Assembly: GCA_008012315.1 (NCBI GenBank)
Contig: SSEL01000018.1
Span: 52,023 to 116,022, forward strand
Length of the DNA stretch: 64,000 nucleotides
Direction: 5' to 3'
Source: Rhodospirillaceae bacterium
GTDB lineage: Bacteria; Pseudomonadota; Alphaproteobacteria; Dongiales; Dongiaceae
The position numbers and the translations under genes are program-made. Shown one piece after another: positions 19,439-28,152 of the stretch. A model generated the notes under the pieces. That model was not told the origin of the DNA. It saw only the letters and a list, made by a program, of their open reading frames with translations, and did not search any database. How positions within the stretch are numbered: the stretch's first letter is position 1; every line of letters begins with the position of its first letter.

Positions 19439-22400
19439 CATTGCCGGAGCTTTGTATCCGCCGACCGGTTATGACCACCTTGCTGATGGTCACTTTCGTG
19501 ATCATCGGCATCTTCGGATATCGCCTGCTGCCCGTTGCAGCCTTGCCGCGGGTCGACTTCCCCACAATTCAGGTAACCGCATCACTGCCCGGTGCCAGCC
19601 CTGAGACCATGGCGGCATCGGTGGCGACACCGCTGGAACGGCAATTCATGACGATTGCCGGCATCGATTCCATCACCTCGACCAGCACCCAGAGCTCCAC
19701 CAATATCCAGCTGCAATTCGACCTCAACCGCGATATCGATGGCGCAGCGCTGGATGTCCAATCGGCTTTGACCACCGCCGCGCGGCAGTTGCCTGAGGAA
19801 ATGACGACGCCGCCGAGTTTCCGTAAGGTGAATCCCGCCGACGCCCCCATTCTGTTCCTCTCACTGACATCCGATACGCTGCCGCTCTCGGCCGTCGACG
19901 AATATGCCGAGACCCTGATCGCCCAGCGCATCTCAACCCTGCCCGGCATCGCCCAGGTGCAGGTCTATGGCGCGCAGAAATTCGCAGTGCGGGTTCAGCT
20001 CAACCCCAATACCCTGGCCGGCATGGGCGTCGGCTTCGACGACATCCAGAATGCGGTCAATGCGGCCAATTCCAATACGCCTGTCGGTTCGCTCAGCGGC
20101 ACCGATCGCAGCGCGGTCATCCAGGCCAACCAGCAGCTCACGGAAGCCACTCAATACCGGCCGCTGATCGTCGCCTACCGGAATGGAAATCCGGTGCGGC
20201 TGGGCGACATCGCCAATGTCGTGAATAGCGTCGAGAACGACAAGACCGCCAGTTGGTTCAACGGCAAGCGATCGATCTTGCTGGCCATCCGCCGCCAGCC
20301 CGATGCCAATACCGTCGCCGTCGTCGATGCCGTCAAGGAAATGATGCCGTATCTGAACGCGCAAATTCCCGCATCGGTGAAGCTGAACGTCCTGCTCGAT
20401 CGATCGGAGTCGATCCGTGCATCCGTGACGGACGTACAGTTCACCCTGGCCCTCACCATCGGGCTCGTGGTGATGGTGATTTTCCTGTTCCTGCGCAACC
20501 TGACCGCCACGCTGATTCCCGCCGTCGTGCTGCCCGTGTCGCTGGTCGGCACATTCGCCTTCATGTATCTCATGGGCTATTCAATCGACAATCTGTCGCT
20601 CCTGGCCCTCACCTTATCCGTCGGCTTTGTGGTCGACGACGCCATCGTCATGCTGGAAAACATCGTCCGCCATATCGAGGAGGGCGAAAAACCGTGGGCG
20701 GCGGCCTTGAAGGGCTCTCGCGAGATCGCTTTTACCATTCTGTCGATCACGCTGTCCCTGGTCGCGGTTTTCATTCCGGTCCTGTTCATGGGTGGCATCG
20801 TCGGCCGCCTGTTCCGCGAATTCGCCGTCACCATCAGCCTGACCATTCTGATTTCCGGATTCGTGTCGCTGACCCTCACCCCCATGATGTGCAGCCGGCT
20901 GCTGCGCGCAGGAAGTCACGATACCCAGCATGGCCGCCTCTATCGTTTCTTCGAAGCCGGTTTCGATGCGTTGCACCGGCTCTACGATGTCACGCTTTCG
21001 GCCGCCCTGCGCATCAAGCCGGTCGTGCTCCTCATCACCTTGGCGTCGCTCGGCCTCACCTTCTATCTGTTGACCGTGGTGCAGAAGGGCTTTTTCCCGA
21101 TCGAGGACACCGGGCAGATCTCCATCACGACCGAAGGACCGGAAGATATCTCCTTCGCCGGCATGACGGTGGTGCAACAACAGGCGGCCGCCATCATTGC
21201 CGCCGATCCCGCCGTCTCGACGGTCAATTCCAGCGTCGGCTCGTCGAGCGCCGGCGGTGAGAATTCAGGCCGCATGTTCGTCGGGCTGAAGCCGCTGAAT
21301 GAACGCAAGGTCTAGGTCAGCGACGTCATCAACCGGTTGCGGCCGGAACTGGCGCATATCCCCTCCCTGAAGGTCTATATGCAGCCCGTCCAGAACATCC
21401 AGGTCGGCGGACGCTCGGCGAAGAGCCTGTATCAGGTCACGATGCAGGGAACGGATCTCGACGAACTGAACAGGCTGGCGCCGGAATTCGAGAAACGCGT
21501 TGCTGCGATATCCGGCCTGCGCGATGTCACCAGCGATCTTCAGATCCGCAGCCCGCAGATCTTCGTCGATATCGACCGCGACCGGGCGGCGCTGCTTGGC
21601 ATCACCACGGACCAGATCCGCAGCACCCTTTATGGCGCCTTCGGCAGCCGGCAGATCGCCACGATCTACCAACCCAGCAACGATTATGAAGTCATCCTGG
21701 AAGTGCTGCCCGAATTCCGCCAGAACGAGCAGACACTCAGCAGCATCTATATTCACAGCAATACCGGCCAGCTGGTCCCCCTGGATTCACTGGTCACGAT
21801 CCATCGCAAAGCCGGGCCGCTGAGCGTCAATCACCAGTCGCAGCTTCCGTCGGTCACCGTCTCCTTCAACCTTGCCCCGGGTGTCTCGCTGGGCCAGGCG
21901 GTCGATTGGATCAATCAGGTGAAGACCGATATGAAGCTGCCGCCGACCATCACCACCAGCTTCCAGGGGACGGCGCAGGTCTTCCAGGATTCACTGGCGG
22001 GCCAGGGCCTGCTGCTGATGGCGGCGGTCTTCGTCATCTATGTGGTGCTCGGCATTCTTTATGAGAGCTTCATTCATCCGATCACCATTCTGTCCGGCCT
22101 GCCGGCGGCCTGTCTCGGCGCCTTGATCACCCTGATGCTGTTCAAGACCGATCTGAACGTCATCTCGATCATCGGCATCGTGATGCTGATCGGTATCGTC
22201 AAGAAGAACGCGATCATGATGGTGGACGTGGCAATCGCGCATCAGCGCGATAAGGGCATCTCGGCGGAACAGGCGATGCATGAGGCCTGCCTGCTGCGGT
22301 TCCGGCCGATCATGATGACGACCATGGCGGCGATCATGGGCACCCTGCCGATCGCCCTGGGCCATGGCGCCGGCGCCGAGCTGCGCCGGCCGCTCGGTCT

Positions 22401-22536
22401 TGCCGTGGTCGGCGGCCTCGTGGTCTCGCAGCTGCTGACCCTCTACATTACGCCGGTCATCTATATCTATTTCGAGAAACTGTCGAAGATGCTGAAACGG
22501 CAACGCGGCAGCGAGCTGGTCCATCCGGCAGAATGA
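19435..22536 (+). pseudogene. RND efflux permease (MdtB/MdtC-like), interrupted by an in-frame TAG at codon 627
   Basis: The frame spans 1033 sense-equivalent codons, exactly the family length, but has one TAG at 21313-21315. Before it are TM1 (PVMTTLLMVTFVIIGIFGY), the first porter domain and TM2-6 with the proton-relay region VGFVVDDAIVMLENIVRHIE. Immediately after it, family similarity continues (VSDVINRLRPELAHIP, QNIQVGGRSAKSLYQ), followed by TM8-12 with IGIVKKNAIMMVD. Aligned by eye with E. coli MdtC from memory, the TAG falls at a variable position between the KPLNER motif and the NRLR helix. Without readthrough the product is a 626-residue fragment lacking half the transmembrane domain and should be inactive. 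It may be a recent pseudogene, a readthrough gene or a sequence error. Confidence 0.85.
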
Positions 22537-22567
22537 ACGGCAGCCTGCTGCACATGACGCTACAGCC

Positions 22568-23905
22568 TTACATCGCTTCGAAGTAGCGGGCTTTCTCGGC
22601 TGCGCTGACGGCGCGTTGCAGCGCCTGGAATTCATGGCGGCGTGACTGCACGAAGCGCTCGATGAAAGCCTCGCCGAACAAATCCGCCGCCACCTTGCTG
22701 GCGGATAAGGCGTCGGCCGCCAACCGCAAGTCATGCGGCAAAGGCGATGTGCCGACCGGGACATCTACCCGGCCGTCGCTGATCACCGGCACCGGCGGCT
22801 CGATCCGCTGCTCCATGCCCCACAAACCGGCGCCGAGAAACATGGCGAGGGCGAGATGCGGATGAACATCGGCGCCCGGCAAGCGAAATTCCAGACGGCA
22901 GCGATCGGCATTGTCGGTCACGGCCCGGATCGCGGTCGAATAGTTCTGCACGCTCCAGGTCGCCGTGCGCGGTGCCCAGTTACCGGGCGACAAGCGGCGA
23001 TAGGCATTGACCGTGTGCAACGGCAAAGCCGCGCATTCCGGCAACAAAGCAAGGACACCACCGATAAAGTGCCGCATGGTGGCGCTCATGCGGTCGGGAC
23101 CGTCTGCGTCATAAAAGAGGTTGCGGCCGCGCTTGTCCCGCAGCGAGAGATGAATGTGGCCGGATAAGCCAGGCGCCTGCGCATCGGGCTGCGACATGAA
23201 GACCGCTGTCTGGTTGCGCCGGCGGAAGAAGGCCTTGGTATAAAGCTTGAACAAGGCCGCTTCATCGGCAGCCGATATCGGATCAGTTGCTGCCAGCGTG
23301 CCTTCCAGGCAGCCGGGTCCCAATTCCATGCCGAGCCCAAGGAGACCGATCCCGCCGCTCCGCAGCAGCGTCTCCAGCTCACGGATCGGATCGGCATAGA
23401 TGGCGGCACTGAGGCCGTCCCAGCAGCGATTATCCACCGCCCAGGGCGTCAGTCCCGTGAACTGCTTGTCACGCAGGCTGTTGGCCGTTTCGTCGTAAAC
23501 CAGCCATTCGAATTCGAAGGCCGCCCGGGCGGCAATGCCAAGCCCTGCGGCACGCTCGACCTGCCGGCACAAGACGGCGCGGGGCACCGTCTCCGCCTGA
23601 TCGCCGGCATATTCAGCCAGCAGCATGACCGCATCGGGTTCGAAGGGATAAGGCCGGGCTGACCCATGATCGACCCGGACCGCTTCGCCGACGAAGGGGC
23701 CGGGGCCGAAAACCGAATCGCCGACATCCCATTGATTGACGACGTTGCAGAAGGTGCCGCCACGGCCGAAGGCCTGGTCGATATCGGCAACGGCAAGGCG
23801 GCGTTCGCGGAAGCCGCCGTCAAGATCGATCATCCCGATATGGGCGATCCTGGCCTGTTGGCGGGCCGGCTTGCTGGCCGCCTTCTGACGCGGTGATCTG
23901 GCCAT
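22568..23905 (-). CDS. Glutamine synthetase family protein (PuuA-like, gamma-glutamylamine synthetase)
   Basis: 445 residues from an ATG with a GGGGAG ribosome site seven bases upstream; the frame could extend 12 codons further. This is the glutamine-synthetase fold: an N-terminal beta-grasp part (about 30-110), then the catalytic domain with AAFEFEWLVYD, GLGMELGPGCLEGT, SGHIHLSLRD and the ATP-site region YRRLSPGNWAPRTATWS. The class III/PuuA-like subgroup ligates glutamate to putrescine, other amines or related acceptors. It is the last gene of a leftward cluster with an aminotransferase, a flavoprotein and a cupin, supporting an amine-catabolic role. The exact amine is inferred only. Confidence 0.87.
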   Translation of the reverse strand: MARSPRQKAASKPARQQARIAHIGMIDLDGGFRERRLAVADIDQAFGRGGTFCNVVNQWDVGDSVFGPGPFVGEAVRVDHGSARPYPFEPDAVMLLAEYAGDQAETVPRAVLCRQVERAAGLGIAARAAFEFEWLVYDETANSLRDKQFTGLTPWAVDNRCWDGLSAAIYADPIRELETLLRSGGIGLLGLGMELGPGCLEGTLAATDPISAADEAALFKLYTKAFFRRRNQTAVFMSQPDAQAPGLSGHIHLSLRDKRGRNLFYDADGPDRMSATMRHFIGGVLALLPECAALPLHTVNAYRRLSPGNWAPRTATWSVQNYSTAIRAVTDNADRCRLEFRLPGADVHPHLALAMFLGAGLWGMEQRIEPPVPVISDGRVDVPVGTSPLPHDLRLAADALSASKVAADLFGEAFIERFVQSRRHEFQALQRAVSAAEKARYFEAM

Positions 23906-24000
23906 GGCTGTCTCCCCCCGGCCGGTCTCTCGCCTGGTCACTGCCGCAGGCAGTCACCGCGTCAGTTTGCGGCGCAATGCCGCTTGAAAGCAACGGTGAA

Positions 24001-25407
24001 TCAGGCGGCGATCTTGAAGCCGTCCCGACGCAGATCGTCCTGCACCTCGCTCATGCAGGCCCGCAGGGTGGTCACCGCTTCATCGATCTGGGCGCGAGTG
24101 ATGACCAGGGTCGGCGAGAAGACGATGAGATGCCCCATCGGCCGGATCAGCAGGCCGCGCGGCATGCATTTCTCGAAGATGCGCCGCGCCACGTCCCACT
24201 CCGCCGGCGGCACCGCCTTGGTCTTTTTATCCGCCGTGCATTCGATGCAGACCATGAAATGGCTGCCACGCACATCGCCCACCATGTCGAGATCGGTGAG
24301 CGTTTCGAGCTGCTGGTGGAAATAGGGTCCGACCTGCTGCACATGTCCGCAGATATCGTCTCGCTCGATGATATCGAGATTGGTGAGGGCGGCCGCGCAG
24401 GCGACCGGATGCGCCGAATAGGTATAGCCGTTGGAGAAGGACTGGCCCTTGCCGGCGGTTTCGGTCAATTCGCCGTAGAGGCGGTCGGAAACCAGGAAGG
24501 CCCCCAGCGGCACATAGCCCGAGGTCAGGCCCTTCGCGCAGGTGATGATATCCGGCTGGATGTTGAAAACCGCTTCCGAGGCAAAGATATGGCCTAGCCG
24601 GCCGAAACCGGTCACCACTTCATCGGAGATGTAGAGCACGTCGTATTTGCGGCAGATTTCCCAGGTCCGGCGCTGATAGCCCGGCGGCGGCACGATCACG
24701 CCACCGGAGGCGAGCAGCGGCTCGGCGATGAAGCAGGCGACGTTTTCCGGGCCCAGTTCGAGGATCTTGCGTTCAAGGTCGCCGACCACCTGGTCGCCAT
24801 ATTCCTCGAGCGACATGCCATCCGGCCGGCGATAGGGATTGGGTACCGGCAGATGATGGATGAAGGAAGTAATCAGGTCCATGTGGCCGCGATCGGCCGG
24901 CTTGCCGGACACCGAGGCGGAAAGCAGCGTGCTGCCGTGATAGGCATATTCCCGGGTGATGATCTGCTTCTTGTTCGAGCGGCCCTTGAAGTTGTTGTAG
25001 AAATGCACGAAGCGCAAAGCCGAATCCACCGCCGTCGAGCCGCCGGTGGTAAAGAAGACATGCTTGAGATCGCCCGGTGCGTGGCGCGTCAGCCGCTCGG
25101 CCAGTTCGATCGAGGGCGGCGTGCCGATGATGCCGAAGGGCGAGAAATAGCAGAGCTTGCGCGCCTGGTCGGCGATCGCCTGAGCCATTTCCTCACGACC
25201 GTAACCGATATTGACGCACCACATGCCGCCGATCCCGTCGATCATGCGCTGGCCCTGGACGTTGTAGATACAAGCGCCCTCGCCCTGCGCCACGATCAAT
25301 GGCTCACGCGACTGGACGGTCCCCAGATCCACCCATGGATGGATCATGTGGTCGCGATCCTTGGCGGTCAGATCGGCGATGTCATAAGCGAAATTGCTGT
25401 TCGGCAA
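24001..25407 (-). CDS. Class III aminotransferase (putrescine/beta-alanine:pyruvate type)
   Basis: 468 residues, a PLP-dependent fold-type I omega-aminotransferase. Visible are the cofactor phosphate region FFTTGGSTAVDSALR, the motif ISDEVVTGFGRLG with the conserved Asp, and the PLP lysine in IITCAKGLTSGYVPLG. A C-terminal small domain is complete. Close families convert putrescine, cadaverine, beta-alanine or other omega-amines plus pyruvate to aldehydes plus alanine. It lies about 95 bases upstream of the PuuA-like gene and downstream of the flavoprotein gene, all leftward, so probably one operon for amine degradation. Confidence 0.92.
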   Translation of the reverse strand: MPNSNFAYDIADLTAKDRDHMIHPWVDLGTVQSREPLIVAQGEGACIYNVQGQRMIDGIGGMWCVNIGYGREEMAQAIADQARKLCYFSPFGIIGTPPSIELAERLTRHAPGDLKHVFFTTGGSTAVDSALRFVHFYNNFKGRSNKKQIITREYAYHGSTLLSASVSGKPADRGHMDLITSFIHHLPVPNPYRRPDGMSLEEYGDQVVGDLERKILELGPENVACFIAEPLLASGGVIVPPPGYQRRTWEICRKYDVLYISDEVVTGFGRLGHIFASEAVFNIQPDIITCAKGLTSGYVPLGAFLVSDRLYGELTETAGKGQSFSNGYTYSAHPVACAAALTNLDIIERDDICGHVQQVGPYFHQQLETLTDLDMVGDVRGSHFMVCIECTADKKTKAVPPAEWDVARRIFEKCMPRGLLIRPMGHLIVFSPTLVITRAQIDEAVTTLRACMSEVQDDLRRDGFKIAA

Positions 25408-25464
25408 GACACATACTCCCCTTTTCCTTGTCGTTGCGTTGTTCCCGTTCGCTGTGCCGCTATG

Positions 25465-27417
25465 TCAAAGAATGGTGGCGGCTTTCAATCCTTCAAAAAC
25501 CGCTTCCTCGGCGGTGCGCGGCGTCAGGCAATCGCCGATGACATGCATCTCTACCGCAAGACCCGCAAGCTCGTCTTCCAGCTGATGCACGCGCTCATGC
25601 CCAAGTGATGCAACCAATGTGTCAACTTCCTCGATGACCATAGCGCCGCCGCTGGTGGCATGCTGCAGGTAGACGGTGGAGCCATCGACGCCAAAAAGCC
25701 GGGCATAGGGAATGATCTCGACACCGAGATCATGCAACACGCCGACCCAATGATCGCGGACATATTGATGGACCCGCTGGCCGGCCATATAGCCATCGAC
25801 CGCGAGACGAACGCGGCAGCCGTTGCGCGCCAGTTTTTCCGCCAGGCCAAGGCCGATCCAGTCGCAACGCCAGTCGGCGATCAGCACCGAAGCACCGATA
25901 TTCACTTCGTTGCGGATGACCTGCCAGGCATTGACCACATGCGCGGTCTCGGCACCTTCGATCTCCGGCGTGCGCGGCTGGGCGCCGGTGGCGATGATGA
26001 CGGCGTCCGGCTTCTCAGCCTCGACAAGGTCCCGCGTCACTTCGGTCCGGGTCCGCACATTGACGCCGGCAAGCTCCATCTCACGGGTGAGATTGGTGAC
26101 GATGCCGCCGAATTCGGCGCGGCTCGGCAGAAGCTGGGCCAGCAAGGCCTGGCCGCCCAGACGCGGGGAGGCTTCGCAGAGCGTGACGTCATGGCCGCGT
26201 GCGGCCGCGACCGCCGCCGCCTTCATGCCGCCCGGCCCGCCGCCGGCGATGAGAACTTTCTTTTTCACGGCTGCCGGCTGCAGCTTGCCGTATTTCAGCT
26301 CGCGACCGGTTTCCGGGTGCTGAATGCAGGAGATCGGGTAACCCATGTGGAAATGGCCGATACAGGCCTGGTTGCAGGCGATGCAGGCGCGGATATCGTC
26401 GAGCTTTCCGGCTTGCGCCTTGGAGGGCATCTCCGGATCGCAGATCAGCGCCCGGGTCATGCCCACCATATCGGCCTGGCCGGTGGCGATGATCTTGTCA
26501 CCATCCTGCGGCTGGTTGATGCGGCCGGCGACGAAGACCGGCGTCTTAACTTTGGCCTTCGCGGCAGCCCCGAAGGGGGCGACATAGCCGCTGGGGAAAG
26601 CCATCGGCGGGGCGATGTGAACGGCACCACCGATGCTGGCCGAGGAGCCGGCGACGACGTTGAAGTAATCGAAACTGCCGTCGAGCGCGACCAGCGCCTC
26701 CAGCGATTCGAGATCGGTCAGGCCCTCGGTGTCCTTGTCCTCGCCGCTGACCCGCAGGCCGACGATGAAATCCGGCGCGGTCACCGCCCGCACCGCCGCC
26801 ACGACATCGCGCAGGAAGCGCAGCCGGTTTTCGAACGAGCCGCCATAGTGGTCGGTCCGCAGATTGACGCGGGGATTGAGGAATTGCGAGGGCAGATAGC
26901 CATGGCTGGCGACGATTTCGACACCATCCAGGCCGGCCGTTTCCAGGCGCCTCGCGGCAGCGGCATAGCCCTCGATCACTTCCTGGATCATGGCCAGCGA
27001 CATCGGCCGTGGCATCACATGGAAACGTTCGTTCGGCACGGCGGAAGGTGCATATGCCACCGGCGCGGTGCCGTCGGAGCTTTCCATGATCTCGCGGCCG
27101 GGATGGAAAAGCTGCCCGAACAACGCACAGCCATGCGGATGCACCGCTTCCGCCACCTTGCGGTAATGGGGGATGCAATCGTCATTCGTCGCCATCAGGA
27201 GATGCGAGGTATAGCGTGCGGTTTCATGCACGCCGGAAACCTGCATGACGATCAGCCCGACGCCGCCTTCGGCGCGGGCCTGCTGATAGGCGACCAGCGC
27301 GTCATTGGGAACGAAATTGGTGGGCAGGGTAGTATCATGCCCGGTCGAAAGAATCCGGTTCTTGATCACCAGGTTACGGATCTTGATCGGCGAAAACAGA
27401 TGCGACAACTCGGCCAT
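25465..27417 (-). CDS. FMN/FAD/4Fe-4S NADH:flavin oxidoreductase (methylated-amine demethylase family)
   Basis: 650 residues; an ATG five codons further upstream has its G-run directly abutting and is less likely. The N-terminal half is an old-yellow-enzyme TIM barrel (FSPIKIRNLVIKNRILSTGH; QFLNPRVNLRTDHYGGSFEN). A four-cysteine cluster follows, CxxCxxxC-x11-C (CIACNQACIGHFHMGYPISC). The C-terminal half has a dinucleotide fold (VLIAGGGPGGMKAAA) and a second NAD-type region. This is the layout of trimethylamine dehydrogenase, dienoyl-CoA reductase, dimethylglycine and N-methylproline demethylases. Together with neighbouring amine genes, oxidative N-demethylation is the best guess; the substrate is not determined. 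Confidence 0.88.
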   Translation of the reverse strand: MAELSHLFSPIKIRNLVIKNRILSTGHDTTLPTNFVPNDALVAYQQARAEGGVGLIVMQVSGVHETARYTSHLLMATNDDCIPHYRKVAEAVHPHGCALFGQLFHPGREIMESSDGTAPVAYAPSAVPNERFHVMPRPMSLAMIQEVIEGYAAAARRLETAGLDGVEIVASHGYLPSQFLNPRVNLRTDHYGGSFENRLRFLRDVVAAVRAVTAPDFIVGLRVSGEDKDTEGLTDLESLEALVALDGSFDYFNVVAGSSASIGGAVHIAPPMAFPSGYVAPFGAAAKAKVKTPVFVAGRINQPQDGDKIIATGQADMVGMTRALICDPEMPSKAQAGKLDDIRACIACNQACIGHFHMGYPISCIQHPETGRELKYGKLQPAAVKKKVLIAGGGPGGMKAAAVAAARGHDVTLCEASPRLGGQALLAQLLPSRAEFGGIVTNLTREMELAGVNVRTRTEVTRDLVEAEKPDAVIIATGAQPRTPEIEGAETAHVVNAWQVIRNEVNIGASVLIADWRCDWIGLGLAEKLARNGCRVRLAVDGYMAGQRVHQYVRDHWVGVLHDLGVEIIPYARLFGVDGSTVYLQHATSGGAMVIEEVDTLVASLGHERVHQLEDELAGLAVEMHVIGDCLTPRTAEEAVFEGLKAATIL

Positions 27418-27515
27418 TGCCGGCACCCCCATCCTTTCTTGCTCGCAATATTGAATGACGTTGTTTCAGGCCGATACCGGGCCGGTTGAGCCAGGCCCGG
27501 TACCAGCCGATTCGG

Positions 27516-27866
27516 TTACAGATTGTGCCGGGGGCGCCAGTCGACGGGATGCAAGGCATAGCAGACGACAGCCTTTTTGCCCTCATAGCGCAACGGCGTG
27601 TTTTCCGGGATCCAGATGACGTCGCCGGGACGACCGTCGATCTCGCGATCGGGCAGGCGTAGGCGAAACTCGCCTTCCAGCACGACGACCACTTCATCAT
27701 AAAGGACTGTCCATTCGATCGAGCAATCGTCGAATTTGGCGACGCCGACGCCCATGGTCTTGCTGACATCGGGGCCGACCAGCCGGCAGATCTCGGCCGT
27801 GCCCGGAGGACCGCCATATTTGTCGAATTGCATCTCCGCGCGCTTAAAATGCAGCGTCTCGCCCAT
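27516..27866 (-). CDS. Cupin domain protein (EutQ-like)
   Basis: 116 residues, one cupin barrel. Motif 1 region: EWTVLYDEVVVVLEGEFRLR. Motif 2 region: GDVIWIPENTPLRY. The usual metal-binding histidines are replaced in part (Tyr-Asp-Glu rather than His-x-His), as in EutQ-type cupins. The role is unknown, perhaps binding or modifying an amine-derived metabolite. It is the first gene of the leftward amine cluster, about 100 bases upstream of the flavoprotein, and is divergent from the large MalT-type regulator. Confidence 0.8.
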   Translation of the reverse strand: MGETLHFKRAEMQFDKYGGPPGTAEICRLVGPDVSKTMGVGVAKFDDCSIEWTVLYDEVVVVLEGEFRLRLPDREIDGRPGDVIWIPENTPLRYEGKKAVVCYALHPVDWRPRHNL

Positions 27867-28152
27867 TTTTACCCTCCCAGCCAGGTTCTAGTGAAAAAAA
27901 GGATATAGATTTCAGCCTTAACTAGCCTCAGCGTGGCGGCTTGAGTCAAACGCAATCTTATGCCGACCGGCCATGCAGAAGCGAGGGACAAGCCTTCATG
28001 GGTTCATGCCGCAACGGCATGAACGCCCGGCCGGTCGTATCGGTGAACGGGGTTGGCGGGCGGCAAGCCGGTAGATTAAGCTCGGCGTCAAATAAGAGCC
28101 GCGCGCGGCAACGATTGCTGTTGCGCGGCCGACCGGACAGGGATGAAGCGCC

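Noticed and set aside
25660..27489. Plus-strand open frame of about 600 codons opposite the flavoprotein
   Set aside because: Its sequence is the low-complexity His/Asp/Arg-rich pattern typical of antisense frames in high-GC genes; the minus-strand flavoprotein has all family motifs.
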